NCBI GenBank assembly: GCA_027308685.1
Contig: DAIDEE010000049.1
Coordinates: 1 to 64,000, forward strand
From: Acidocella sp.
GTDB taxonomy: Bacteria; Pseudomonadota; Alphaproteobacteria; Acetobacterales; Acetobacteraceae
Length of the DNA: 64,000 nt
Direction of reading: 5' to 3'
The translations under genes and the position numbers were made by a program. Of the stretch, positions 19,243 through 26,919 are shown piece by piece (position 1 is the stretch's first letter; the number at the start of each line of letters is the position of its first letter). The notes under the pieces were generated by a model, which saw only the letters and a list, made by a program, of their open reading frames with translations, was not told where the DNA came from and did no database searches.

Positions 19243-19287
19243 TGGTGCCGACACCCGGGATTGAACCGGGGACCTACTGATTACGAA
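19243..19287 (-). other. 3' half of tRNA-Thr(CGU), attachment-site remnant
   Basis: On the minus strand this reads from an anticodon loop TTCGTAA through a variable loop, a perfect T-arm (CCCGG/CCGGG around TTCAATC) and TGTCGGC acceptor strand to ACCA. The 5' half is missing: the sequence further right does not form a matching anticodon stem or a TAGCTC-type D arm. A tRNA 3' half beginning at the anticodon loop is the typical core of a tyrosine-integrase attachment site, so this marks one end of an integrated element or a recombined junction. Confidence 0.65.
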
Positions 19288-19494
19288 TTAAAACGGTCTG
19301 CCAGCGACCGAGCCGGCGATGGCTCGAGCAGGTCCGCGCATTGAAGCCCGTGGCATCCGTGAAAACGTCACCTACACCCTCACCCACCTCAACTGCCTAC
19401 GAAATTACACGCCAGAGCTTTCCAACTTTTGGTGAGTATTTGGTGAGTCTCTATGCTGAACTATTCGAAGACACCCCGTAACCCATTGATTTAT
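19288..19494. other. Junction sequence with TTGGTGAGT direct repeats
   Basis: No gene is visible. TTGGTGAGT occurs twice in direct orientation at 19429-19437 and 19440-19448 (11-base period). TTCGAA and then AACCCATTGA stand just before the tRNA-Arg 3' end. The same TTCGAA plus AACCCATTGA arrangement precedes the tRNA-Thr remnant, so both look like left flanks of attachment sites used by related integrases. Confidence 0.4.
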
Positions 19495-19571
19495 TGGCGG
19501 ACCCGGCGCGATTCGAACGCGCGACCTTTGCCTTCGGAGGGCAACGCTCTATCCAGCTGAGCTACGGGTCC
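19495..19571 (-). tRNA. tRNA-Arg(CCG)
   Basis: The minus strand folds as a complete 77-base tRNA: acceptor GGACCCG/CGGGTCC, D arm GCTC/GAGC, anticodon arm TTGCC-CTCCGAA-GGCAA with anticodon CCG, T arm CGCGC/GCGCG around TTCGAAT, discriminator G and encoded CCA. It marks the edge of the accessory island, which lies on its 3' side. Confidence 0.95.
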
Positions 19572-19762
19572 AATGAATTCTTCATACAGGCAAAGGCCAG
19601 AGGCTGGCAACGCCTCAGTGTTTCAGGCCCTTACGCCATCCGGAAACTCTTAACTTGCCAGATGGTCTTGGGTCTGCCGTCAAGGGCTCCCCAGCCGAAC
19701 CAACGCCGCCGCAATCCGGATTGCGTTCGAGACTCTCCCGCAAAATGAGGGGTCAATTGACC
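19572..19762. other. Intergenic region with two perfect palindromes
   Basis: Downstream of the decarboxylase gene and upstream of tRNA-Arg on the minus strand. It contains CGCAATCCGGATTGCG (19710-19725) and GGTCAATTGACC (19751-19762), the second abutting the decarboxylase stop codon. Neither is followed by a T-tract, so they are more likely protein-binding sites than terminators. Confidence 0.4.
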
Positions 19763-21052
19763 TCAAGCAGCAACCGCTAAGATATCGGAGACTGGTCCGC
19801 CATCCTGCTCAGCCTCATAGCCCGCGGTCTCCAGCATCGGCCGGTCACTCACCTCCACCAGCGCCGCTCGGTCGAACCCGTTGAACGGGGTACGCAGGCA
19901 TGAACCGTAAGCCCCCAGCTGGCCTATCTCGATCCAATCCCCCTCCGCCACGTCATTCGGCAACATAAATGGCCCGTGCATCACATCGGACGAATCGCAG
20001 GTTGGCCCAAAAAAACCAAACGCCGCCATCGGGGCGCCACCGCTCACCGGCTTGGCCCGAATCAACCGCACCGGAAATCGAAAACCCAGCGCCCCGGCAT
20101 CCGAGAGCGAACCAAACACGCCATCGTTCACGTACAACATATTGCCCTTGCGCAACTGCACCTGCACCACCACCGAGCCGCCGCCCGCCACCAACGCACG
20201 GCCAGGTTCCGCCCAAAGCCTCGTATGCGGCAAATCCAAACGATCGAACGCCGCATCGATCTCAGCTAAAAACGCACCCAACGGCGGCGGGTCGATATCT
20301 GGGTACGCCACCGGAAATCCACCACCCACGTCGATCACATCCACCACCACCCCAGCACGCGCGATCACAATTCCGGCCAACTCAACAGCCTCACGCCACG
20401 CCAACGGGTCCATGCATTGCGACCCCACATGAAACGCCACACCAAGCTTGCCGGCGTGGCTTCGGGCATTACGCAAAAGTTCAACCGCCACATCAACATC
20501 AGCGCCAAACTTCGTCGATAAATCAATCGCTGCACCTGAATGCGGCAACGCCAAGCGTACAAAAAGTCCCGGCTTCACATCAAGCGCCGCACCTTCCTGC
20601 CTGCCAATTTCGATCAAGATTTTGTCCAACTCGCATTGCGTATCAAACACGAAATCACGCACGCCATTAACCACCCAGGCCTCACAAATTGCCGCACGGG
20701 ACTTCACCGGATGCATGAAATGGATTGCTGCACCAGGAAACAACCGCCGCACCAGCGTCACTTCCGCGATCGAAGCACAATCGAAATGCCGCACGCCACC
20801 AGCCCAAACAGCCCGCAAAACCGCCGGTTCCGGGTTGCATTTCACAGCGTACAAAACATCACCCGAGAACGCCCGCACAAACGCCTGAGACGCCGCCGTA
20901 ATACTGGCCGGACGCACACAATGCATCGGCTCCTGCGGCCGCATACACGCCACAATGCTGCTCACATCCGGCCGGCTCACAGCGGCATCAGCGGAGATGG
21001 AAAAATGGCGCTGTAAAGGCGCTACTGCAGCACGATTCTGAATTTGGCTCAT
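19763..21052 (-). CDS. Ornithine decarboxylase-family PLP enzyme (fold type III)
   Basis: A 429-residue alanine-racemase-fold (type III) PLP enzyme of the ornithine/lysine/diaminopimelate decarboxylase family. The Schiff-base lysine is in LYAVKCNP (K71). HVGSQC, the phosphate-binding GGGFP, EPGRALV and the substrate-site FGPTCDSSD (Cys near 352) all match eukaryotic-type ornithine decarboxylases. It should make putrescine from ornithine in the cytoplasm. The ATG at 21052 follows a GTG one codon upstream. An N-terminal extension of about 30 residues before the barrel is poorly conserved. A long structured leader lies upstream, consistent with polyamine-responsive control. Lysine decarboxylase activity cannot be excluded from sequence. 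Confidence 0.88.
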   Translation of the reverse strand: MSQIQNRAAVAPLQRHFSISADAAVSRPDVSSIVACMRPQEPMHCVRPASITAASQAFVRAFSGDVLYAVKCNPEPAVLRAVWAGGVRHFDCASIAEVTLVRRLFPGAAIHFMHPVKSRAAICEAWVVNGVRDFVFDTQCELDKILIEIGRQEGAALDVKPGLFVRLALPHSGAAIDLSTKFGADVDVAVELLRNARSHAGKLGVAFHVGSQCMDPLAWREAVELAGIVIARAGVVVDVIDVGGGFPVAYPDIDPPPLGAFLAEIDAAFDRLDLPHTRLWAEPGRALVAGGGSVVVQVQLRKGNMLYVNDGVFGSLSDAGALGFRFPVRLIRAKPVSGGAPMAAFGFFGPTCDSSDVMHGPFMLPNDVAEGDWIEIGQLGAYGSCLRTPFNGFDRAALVEVSDRPMLETAGYEAEQDGGPVSDILAVAA

Positions 21053-21055
21053 CAC

Positions 21056-21432
21056 AAAAATCCTCGCAAACGCAAAGGCCGTTGTATGCTTTTCCCTGCG
21101 TACACGGCGGATTGGTTAAAACACAACAAAGATAAGCCACCATTCCCAGTGGCGTTACGTTCAAGTGTTGATGCGCGGACTTCGCATCGCGACTGATCTC
21201 TCAACAACCATAGCCGTCTCCCAATTGATCCCGGACCACAAGTCCGACTCTCGACCTACCAGGATACGTCCCGTCGTTGCTGTACACGCTGTAACCTCAG
21301 CAGGTTCGCGGCACGTGCGATAGCATCTACTTGCACTCTTTCGAGTACACATGACGGGGTATAGGTTAAGTATATTAACGTCAGTTATGTTATTTAAGAA
21401 TGGCATCCCGCGATAGGGGCATAAGCCCCATA
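21056..21432 (-). promoter_or_regulatory. Candidate speF-type leader RNA of the ornithine decarboxylase gene
   Basis: About 370 bases upstream of the decarboxylase start lack a convincing gene and contain several stable hairpins on the minus strand. These include CTC-GAAA-GAG (near 21334-21343), CGGAC-TTGTG-GTCCG (near 21232-21248), GCCAC/GTGGC (near 21137-21153) and GGGGC-TTAT-GCCCC (near 21416-21429). A long conserved leader, the speF motif, is known upstream of alphaproteobacterial ornithine decarboxylase genes and fits the position and length. I have not aligned it to that model, so the identification rests on context and structure. Confidence 0.45.
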
Positions 21433-21533
21433 GGTACGCCGACGCGCCACATCACCTTGGCTTGCTGGCCACCCCTCCCACACCACCGGCCACAGCTTTC
21501 GGCTCTCATCAGGAAATGCGCACAGCTAATCGC

Positions 21534-22271
21534 TCAAGCAACGGCCTGAACCTTCACCTCGACCTCGTAGGCACCATGTAACTCGGCCTTGGCCTCGCCC
21601 CGATGGTCGACCACCATGTAGCCACGGCCCCAGTTGGTCTCAACAAAGTCGTCAACCCCGAGCGTTTGCAGCTTCTTACGAATCTTGCAAATAAATACAT
21701 CAATAATCTTCGGGTTCGGCTCATCGAGTCCGCCATACAGATGATCCAGAATTGCCTCCTTGCTGAGTACCGCGCCTTTGCGCAGCGCCAGAATTTCAGC
21801 GATCTGGTATTCCTTCTTGGTCAACGGCACCGCCTGACCGTTGGCGTACAGTTTTTTTGCATTCATATTGATCTCAACCGCGCCAATTCGAAGCGCGTTA
21901 TCCTGAAACCCACGGCTACGCCGCACCAAATTCTGCACTTTCATAAAAACTTCTTCGTGTGAGAGTGCCTCTACAATCAGATCATCCGCCCCGGCCTGCA
22001 GCACCCGCAACCGGCCCGCTTCATTGAGGCTGCGTGTCAAAACCACGATCGAAGCTTTGGTCCGCGCCAACCGCAACCGACGGATCAAATCAATATCACC
22101 CAAGCGGTCCTGCGCAATGCGCAGCAACACCACATCGTAATCATAAAATTTAACCAAATCGAGCACTTCCTCGATGTCGTTCGTCTCATCAATCACCGCC
22201 AAGCGTGAGCGGAGGAAGGGAACAAGTAAGTCTGATTTATTATTAATTGTCTCAAAAGATAAGATTTTCAT
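21534..22271 (-). CDS. CtrA-like response regulator with degenerate receiver
   Basis: A 245-residue OmpR/PhoB-type regulator closely related to the cell-cycle master regulator CtrA. The DNA-binding half is highly CtrA-like (LTKKEYQIAEILALRKG and HLYGGLDEPNPKIIDVFICK). The receiver has lost its chemistry. The phospho-Asp position (51, in VVLLRI) is Arg, the acidic pair after E7 is Thr-Ile, and the TKP lysine position is Glu-Ala (V100-E101-A102). It therefore cannot be phosphorylated in the usual way and is likely a phosphorylation-independent paralogue or competitor at CtrA sites. A Lys/Glu-rich 20-residue tail follows the winged helix. It is divergently transcribed from the AIM24-family gene across an AT-rich palindrome. 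Confidence 0.85.
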   Translation of the reverse strand: MKILSFETINNKSDLLVPFLRSRLAVIDETNDIEEVLDLVKFYDYDVVLLRIAQDRLGDIDLIRRLRLARTKASIVVLTRSLNEAGRLRVLQAGADDLIVEALSHEEVFMKVQNLVRRSRGFQDNALRIGAVEINMNAKKLYANGQAVPLTKKEYQIAEILALRKGAVLSKEAILDHLYGGLDEPNPKIIDVFICKIRKKLQTLGVDDFVETNWGRGYMVVDHRGEAKAELHGAYEVEVKVQAVA

Positions 22272-22477
22272 GATAGACTTCCTTTCATTTGATCACATTT
22301 ACAACCCTGAGAAGTAATTGTCAATTATTTTATTGATTACTTCTTTAGGTTGTATTAAATTTGAGACAATATGTTGATTTATATTATTACTACCGACGTG
22401 CGGTTCGATGGTGGCTTTCAATACGCCCTGTGCTACCAACAAAGCGTAACGATAACCGCCCCACCGAAAGCAATTTA
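22272..22477. promoter_or_regulatory. Divergent promoter region with AT-rich inverted repeat
   Basis: The divergent spacer between the CtrA-like gene and the AIM24-family gene is much more AT-rich than its surroundings. GAAGTAAT (22311-22318) and ATTACTTC (22336-22343) form a perfect inverted repeat with an inner CAAT/ATTG pair. Imperfect extension reaches about 22303-22351. It is placed to act as an operator for one or both genes. Confidence 0.5.
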
Positions 22478-23182
22478 ATGCAGCACAGCGTCACAGGCAC
22501 CACCATGCCGGTTCTCCAGATCACGCTCGCCCCGGGCGAAAAAATAATCTCCGAGCCAGGTGAATTTTCCTGGATGAGCAGCAATATCCAACTCAACACC
22601 ACTGCCATGACCGGCGGCGTCTCTGGCCTGTTTGGCGTATTGGGCCGGGCACTCTCTGGCGGCGGGCTGTTCCTAACTGAATACACCGCCATGGGCGGCT
22701 CCGGTCTCATCGCCTTTGCCGCCAAAATTCCAGGCACTATTCATCAAATCGACATTCCCCCTGGTCGATCCTACATGATTCAGAAACATGGGTTCCTGTG
22801 CGGTACTGAAGGCATGAACCTTTCCATCGGCTTTCAGCGCCAGCTTGGCGCCGGCATCTTCGGGGGAAATGGTTTCATCATGGAAAAACTCTCAGGTCCA
22901 TGCTCGGCTTTTGTTGAGCTCGGTGGTGAGAGCGTGATGTATGATTTACGGCCTGGTGACATCTTACAGGTCCACCCAGGCCATGTCGGCATGTTCGAGG
23001 ACAGTGTAAATTTCGACATCACATTGCTGCCCGGCATCAAAAACAAACTTTTTGGCGGCGACGGAATATTCATCGCCCGCCTCACCGGCCCCGGTAAAGT
23101 CTGGTTGCAAAGCATGAGCGTTGCCAACTTGGCGCACGCCTTGCAACCCTACCTCGACCCCAAACAACCTGGCCAGCAGTAA
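22478..23182 (+). CDS. AIM24 / TIGR00266 family protein
   Basis: A 234-residue AIM24-family protein (TIGR00266). The family folds as a beta-helix-like barrel of repeated beta strands; its molecular function in bacteria is unsettled. Signature features are TMPVLQITLAPGEKIISEPG at the start, glycine-rich GGVSGLFGVLGRALSGGGLF and a late LPGIKNKLFGGDGIFIARL block. The ATG at 22478 (MQHSVTG) is used because family members begin with a similar strand about ten residues before the PVL motif; longer in-frame starts lie in the AT-rich promoter region. It converges on the binding-protein gene. Confidence 0.85.
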   Translation: MQHSVTGTTMPVLQITLAPGEKIISEPGEFSWMSSNIQLNTTAMTGGVSGLFGVLGRALSGGGLFLTEYTAMGGSGLIAFAAKIPGTIHQIDIPPGRSYMIQKHGFLCGTEGMNLSIGFQRQLGAGIFGGNGFIMEKLSGPCSAFVELGGESVMYDLRPGDILQVHPGHVGMFEDSVNFDITLLPGIKNKLFGGDGIFIARLTGPGKVWLQSMSVANLAHALQPYLDPKQPGQQ

Positions 23183-23185
23183 GGC

Positions 23186-24343
23186 TTAGGCCAGGCCGGT
23201 CAGAACCTGCCCACGCCACTGCTGCAAATTTGCAAAGGCTCTGGTATTTTGGCCGGTTTTATCAAAGGCAACGCCCCAGCCATTGGCCAATGTTCCGGGC
23301 TGTATATTGGTTTTGCGCAACGCATCCAGCAATTTTGCAGTGTCACCACCAGCTTGATTCAAAACATCAAACACCAGCTTAGCCCCAACATAACTCGTCA
23401 AACTATCGGCTGAGCGGGGTGCCATGCCAAACTGCGCCACGTACGCATCGGCGATATATTGTGCCCGCACCGGATAAAACGGTGCCGCCGACACAAAGGT
23501 TCCGTCGAGCGCCGGGCCGATCGCCTGCGCTGTTTCGCGCAATCCATAACCATCACTGCATCCAAAAATCGCCGCCGGCTTAAACCCTACATCATGAGCC
23601 GCCTGAAACATCTGCAGCACATCATCAGGCCCAGCAGCGTGCAACAACACCTCCACGCCGGCCCGCTGCAACCGGCTCACAGGATCATGTAAATCCGCCA
23701 CGTCTTCAGAGTAGCCAATCATCAACGCAACCGGCGTGTGGTTCTGTTGCCATTGCGCCAACACCGCCCCCGCAATCGCGCCCGCCGTCGCGCCGGTATT
23801 AAACAATAGTCCAACCTTTTTACCCGTATAGCGAGCCGCTATGGCCGCCGTTGCCACCTGCGCCACCATTGAAGTGGTCAGCCCGCTCCGCAGTAAAAAC
23901 TTGAACCCACGCCCGGTAATCCCATCGGCCGCGGCGCTCACCTCAATGTAGGGCACCTGTGCCAGTTCAGCCGCCGCCGAACCTGGATACGAAAAATTTG
24001 AACTTCCGGTCCCCAGTATCAAACCCGGATGCTTGGCGGCCACAAACGCCCCCGCCATCGCTGTCGACTGCGCCGTCTCGAACGCATCACCTACAACCAG
24101 CGCAAGCTGTTTACCTTTAATCCCGCCACTGGCGTTGATATCCGCCACCGCCAGTTGCACGCCGCGCAGGCACTCGTCACCCATCAAAGAATCCGGCCCG
24201 GAGGCCGCAAACAGCGCCCCCACCGTCACAGCGCCGGGCGCAGCCGTTGCCGCAGCCGGTTTCAATTCTGCGGCCCAGGCCTTCCAGGGCACAGCCGCCA
24301 CGGCAGCGCCGGCAGCAATAAATTTACGACGGGACTGTTTCAT
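23186..24343 (-). CDS. ABC transporter periplasmic binding protein (branched-chain amino acid type)
   Basis: A 385-residue extracytoplasmic solute receptor of the leucine/amide-binding (Peripla_BP_6) family. The N-terminus MKQSRRKFIAAGAAVAAVP is a twin-arginine-like signal (SRRKF) ending near the AWA site. The mature part starts with VTVGALFAASGPDSLMGDEC and has GVQLAVADINASGGIKGKQL, the classical first-domain signature. It should deliver a small amino-acid-like ligand to an ABC permease, but no permease or ATPase genes are adjacent, so it is an orphan here. The ATG at 24343 is preferred over a GTG eight codons upstream because it places the signal at the N-terminus. Confidence 0.85.
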   Translation of the reverse strand: MKQSRRKFIAAGAAVAAVPWKAWAAELKPAAATAAPGAVTVGALFAASGPDSLMGDECLRGVQLAVADINASGGIKGKQLALVVGDAFETAQSTAMAGAFVAAKHPGLILGTGSSNFSYPGSAAAELAQVPYIEVSAAADGITGRGFKFLLRSGLTTSMVAQVATAAIAARYTGKKVGLLFNTGATAGAIAGAVLAQWQQNHTPVALMIGYSEDVADLHDPVSRLQRAGVEVLLHAAGPDDVLQMFQAAHDVGFKPAAIFGCSDGYGLRETAQAIGPALDGTFVSAAPFYPVRAQYIADAYVAQFGMAPRSADSLTSYVGAKLVFDVLNQAGGDTAKLLDALRKTNIQPGTLANGWGVAFDKTGQNTRAFANLQQWRGQVLTGLA

Positions 24344-24424
24344 GCGGCGCGAAACTGCCCGAGCCACCGCATCACTGCAACAGCAGCCCTTGACGCCGGG
24401 GCTGCGATTACCGAGCTAGAGACC

Positions 24425-25426
24425 ATGACCATCACCCTTCCCGCCACCATGCGTACCATCGATATCTCCTCACCCGGCGGCCCCGAGACGATGCGCATTG
24501 GCCACAGTGTATTGCCAGAGCCAAAATCGAATGAGGTTCTCATCCGCGTGGCCGCCGCCGGGGTCAACCGTCCGGATATCCAGCAGCGCAAAGGGGCTTA
24601 CCCGCCGCCGCCTGATGCCAGCCCCATCCTGGGCCTCGAAGCCGCCGGCGACGTGGTCAGGCGGGGCGCCGCTGTAACCCTTTATGACGTAGGCGACCAG
24701 GTAACCGCCCTCTGCAACGGCGGCGGCTATGCCGAATATGTAGCTGTGCCCGCCACCCAATGCCTGCCCTGGCCAAAAGGCTACAGCGCCGTGCAGGCCG
24801 CCGCTTTACCCGAGACCTATTTTACCGTCTGGGCCAATTTATTCGACATCGGCCACCTGCAACCCGATGAAACCCTGCTCGTGCATGGCGGCACATCGGG
24901 CATCGGCATCACCGCCATCCAATTTGCGGTGGCCCAGGGGTCCAAGGTCTTCGCCACCGCCGGTTCTGCCGAAAAATGCGCCGTCATTGAGCGTCTGGGC
25001 GGCACCCCGATCAATTACCGCACCCAAAATTTCGCCGACTTCATCGCCGAGGCCACCGTCAATCGTGGTGTCGACGTCGTGCTCGACATGGTGGGCGCAC
25101 CCTACACAGCGCAGAATCTTGCCAGCCTGGCACCGCGCGGTCGGCTGGTGCAAATCGCCTTCATGGCGGGCGCGGTTGCGCAAAGCCTCAACCTGCTCCC
25201 CATCATGCTCAAGCGGCTCACGGTCACCGGCTCCACCATGCGGCCGCGCACCGCTATCGAAAAAGCCGCCATTGCCCATAACCTCCTCACCACCATCTGG
25301 CCGCAACTTGAAGCCGGGCTGTATGCGCCGATCATCCACGCTACTTTTCCGCTCGCCGAAGCTGCCCGCGCCCACGAATTGATGGAGAGCAGCGCTCATA
25401 TCGGCAAAATTATCCTCACTTTCTGA
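24425..25426 (+). CDS. NAD(P)H quinone oxidoreductase (zinc-independent MDR family)
   Basis: A 333-residue medium-chain dehydrogenase/reductase of the quinone oxidoreductase (PIG3-like) group. The N-terminal catalytic half has VAAAGVNRPDIQQRKG, and the Rossmann half has LVHGGTSGIGITAIQFA and later LDMVGAPYTAQNLASLAP. No zinc-binding cysteine cluster is present, which fits the one-electron or two-electron quinone or enone reductases. It shares its last base with the next gene (TGATG), so they form a coupled pair. The physiological substrate is unknown. Confidence 0.87.
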   Translation: MTITLPATMRTIDISSPGGPETMRIGHSVLPEPKSNEVLIRVAAAGVNRPDIQQRKGAYPPPPDASPILGLEAAGDVVRRGAAVTLYDVGDQVTALCNGGGYAEYVAVPATQCLPWPKGYSAVQAAALPETYFTVWANLFDIGHLQPDETLLVHGGTSGIGITAIQFAVAQGSKVFATAGSAEKCAVIERLGGTPINYRTQNFADFIAEATVNRGVDVVLDMVGAPYTAQNLASLAPRGRLVQIAFMAGAVAQSLNLLPIMLKRLTVTGSTMRPRTAIEKAAIAHNLLTTIWPQLEAGLYAPIIHATFPLAEAARAHELMESSAHIGKIILTF

Positions 25427-25923
25427 TGCCGGCCGTCATTCGCACCGAATACGGGCCGGCGGGCGAAGTGCTGCACCTGATCCCGCATCCGCCCAGCCTG
25501 CTTCCCAACGTCACCAAACGCGACCTCGAGCAAGCCTGGGAGGCCGCGCGCACGAACGCCCTCACCGCCAACGCGCCCACAGCGGCCCACGGCTTTCGCT
25601 TCACCCAGCCAGGCAACGCGCCGCTCGACCTCGCCCTCACCGACCCCGACGCCGCAAACTGGACCGAGGCCATTGACCGTGTGGCCGACCTTGGCACTGC
25701 CCACGGCATTTCGGTCTGCCTGCGCGTGCTCGCCTTATTTCAACTCATGGCCAATGCCGCTTGGACCCGCCCCTGGTTCAGCTTCACGCACAGCGGGCTG
25801 GAGTTTCATCCCGCCCTTTTGCAGGCTGCGGCCCTCACACCATTGACGCCGACCGGTGGTTTCGCCGAAACCGCATTGCGGGCACTGCTCCCCAACCCGC
25901 ACAGCAGCGCCAAACAGGAGTAA
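25426..25923 (+). CDS. Conserved hypothetical protein
   Basis: I do not recognise the family. The 165-residue product has no signal peptide or clear membrane helix. Its first 30 residues (LHLIPHPPSLLPNVTKRDLE) and the HPALLQAAAL region are its only distinctive blocks, and tryptophan is concentrated in the middle. Coding potential is supported by translational coupling to the oxidoreductase (TGATG), a continuous frame with GC-rich third positions, and close spacing to the lipoprotein gene (5 bases). Confidence 0.65.
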   Translation: MPAVIRTEYGPAGEVLHLIPHPPSLLPNVTKRDLEQAWEAARTNALTANAPTAAHGFRFTQPGNAPLDLALTDPDAANWTEAIDRVADLGTAHGISVCLRVLALFQLMANAAWTRPWFSFTHSGLEFHPALLQAAALTPLTPTGGFAETALRALLPNPHSSAKQE

Positions 25924-25928
25924 CGCTC

Positions 25929-26273
25929 ATGGCTAGCCGGTTCACTTTCAGCCTTTTTTGCGCCACCGTCTTGCTTGGGCTTGGTGGCTGCGAACTCTCT
26001 CCCCCGCCCAGTGCCGCCGACCAGGCCAACCTCGCCGCCTGCACCGCCCAGGCCGATGCGACCTACAATGCCCAGAACGTCGATGCCCTATCGCGTACCG
26101 ACCAGACCGGCGTGCGCTATTCCGCCACCCCCAACCATGTGTTCGACGGCGAACGCCTCGGGCTGATGCACCAACGCGACAGCCAGATCAGCAATTGCGT
26201 CGATAACGGCACCGCCAGCACCAGCGCCTTGCCTGGCAAGCCAGCCCCCGCCCCGCAGGTCATTTTGCACTAA
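25929..26273 (+). CDS. Small lipoprotein, unknown function
   Basis: A 114-residue predicted lipoprotein. Residues 4-20 are a hydrophobic signal and LGLGGC is a convincing lipobox, so the mature protein starts at Cys21 and should be membrane-anchored. Two further cysteines (ACTAQ and SNCVD) could form a disulfide in the periplasm. The mature part is hydrophilic and ends in a Pro-rich tail. It is 5 bases after the hypothetical gene and 22 bases before the RidA-like gene. Family unknown. Confidence 0.7.
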   Translation: MASRFTFSLFCATVLLGLGGCELSPPPSAADQANLAACTAQADATYNAQNVDALSRTDQTGVRYSATPNHVFDGERLGLMHQRDSQISNCVDNGTASTSALPGKPAPAPQVILH

Positions 26274-26295
26274 CCACTCAACCCCGGAGTCCCTC

Positions 26296-26646
26296 ATGAG
26301 CCGCATTATCCGCACCGACGCCAACCCGGTGCTCGCCAAAGCCGTCGAATATCACGGCTTCGTCTATACCCAGGGCGTGGTCGCGTCTGACACGTCAAAA
26401 GACATCGCTGCACAGACCCAGGACGTGCTGAACCAGCTCGACACCCTGCTCGAGACGCATGGCACCGACAAAACGCGCCTGCTGCAGGCGCATATCTGGC
26501 TCAAGCACATGGCAGACCGCGAAGCCATGAATAAGGTGTGGTCCGCTTGGCTCCCCGAAGGCGGCGCTCCGGCCCGCGCCTGCGTTGAAGCCGTTTTGGC
26601 AGACCCCGGCTACCTCGTAGAGATTATGATTACGGCCTGTCGCTAA
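26296..26646 (+). CDS. RidA/YjgF-family protein
   Basis: A 116-residue RidA-like protein (YjgF/YER057c/UK114). RidA enzymes hydrolyse reactive enamine/imine intermediates released by PLP enzymes. HGFVYTQGVVASD, DVLNQLDTLLETHG and the C-terminal ARACVEAVLADPGYLVEIMI block, with the conserved Arg in PARACVE, match the family, and length is normal. The preceding oxidoreductase and lipoprotein genes are on the same strand and close, so an operon is plausible. Substrate range cannot be read from sequence. Confidence 0.88.
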   Translation: MSRIIRTDANPVLAKAVEYHGFVYTQGVVASDTSKDIAAQTQDVLNQLDTLLETHGTDKTRLLQAHIWLKHMADREAMNKVWSAWLPEGGAPARACVEAVLADPGYLVEIMITACR

Positions 26647-26687
26647 AATAAAATATCAACAACAACCCATTACTATTTGATTTCAGG

Positions 26688-26729
26688 CATAATTGCCGGA
26701 TCCGAAACACTACCGGACCGGCAATTATG
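26688..26729. promoter_or_regulatory. Long hairpin downstream of the RidA-like gene
   Basis: CATAATTGCCGG (26688-26699) pairs perfectly with CCGGCAATTATG (26718-26729). The loop holds a second stem TCCG/CGGA. No T-tract follows on the plus strand, so it may be an mRNA-stabilising or Rho-associated 3' structure rather than an intrinsic terminator. It stands 42 bases after the RidA-like stop. Confidence 0.5.
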
Positions 26730-26919
26730 GCGTTGAATTTAGCAAAAGTTCACCAATAGGAACTTTTTCTTAACTTCGCTTCCTACAATCATGGAATATG
26801 ACGAATTTGCGATGCTGTGGCATTTTTGTCGCATTTTCGTATTGCACAATACGCATTCCACCCGTAGCCAATTCTCATAGCGGCATTGTGATGGGGCTTC
26901 TGGGAATGAGACTTAACAA
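26730..26919 (+). promoter_or_regulatory. Upstream region of the CHAP gene with a perfect palindrome
   Basis: About 190 bases without a gene. CGTATTG-CA-CAATACG (26838-26853) is a perfect inverted repeat 67 bases before the CHAP gene start. It is well placed for an operator, but no cognate regulator is identifiable nearby. Confidence 0.4.

Noticed and set aside
19002-19320. Complete tRNA-Thr or a small gene ending VPTPGIEPGTY
   Set aside because: The peptide ending is the usual translation of a reversed tRNA 3' end. The 5' half does not form an anticodon stem or a proper D arm, so only a tRNA remnant is called.
21161-21406. An 81-codon minus-strand frame upstream of the decarboxylase
   Set aside because: It lies in the structured leader, is rich in rare Cys/Thr/Arg combinations, has no convincing ribosome-binding site and matches no family I know.
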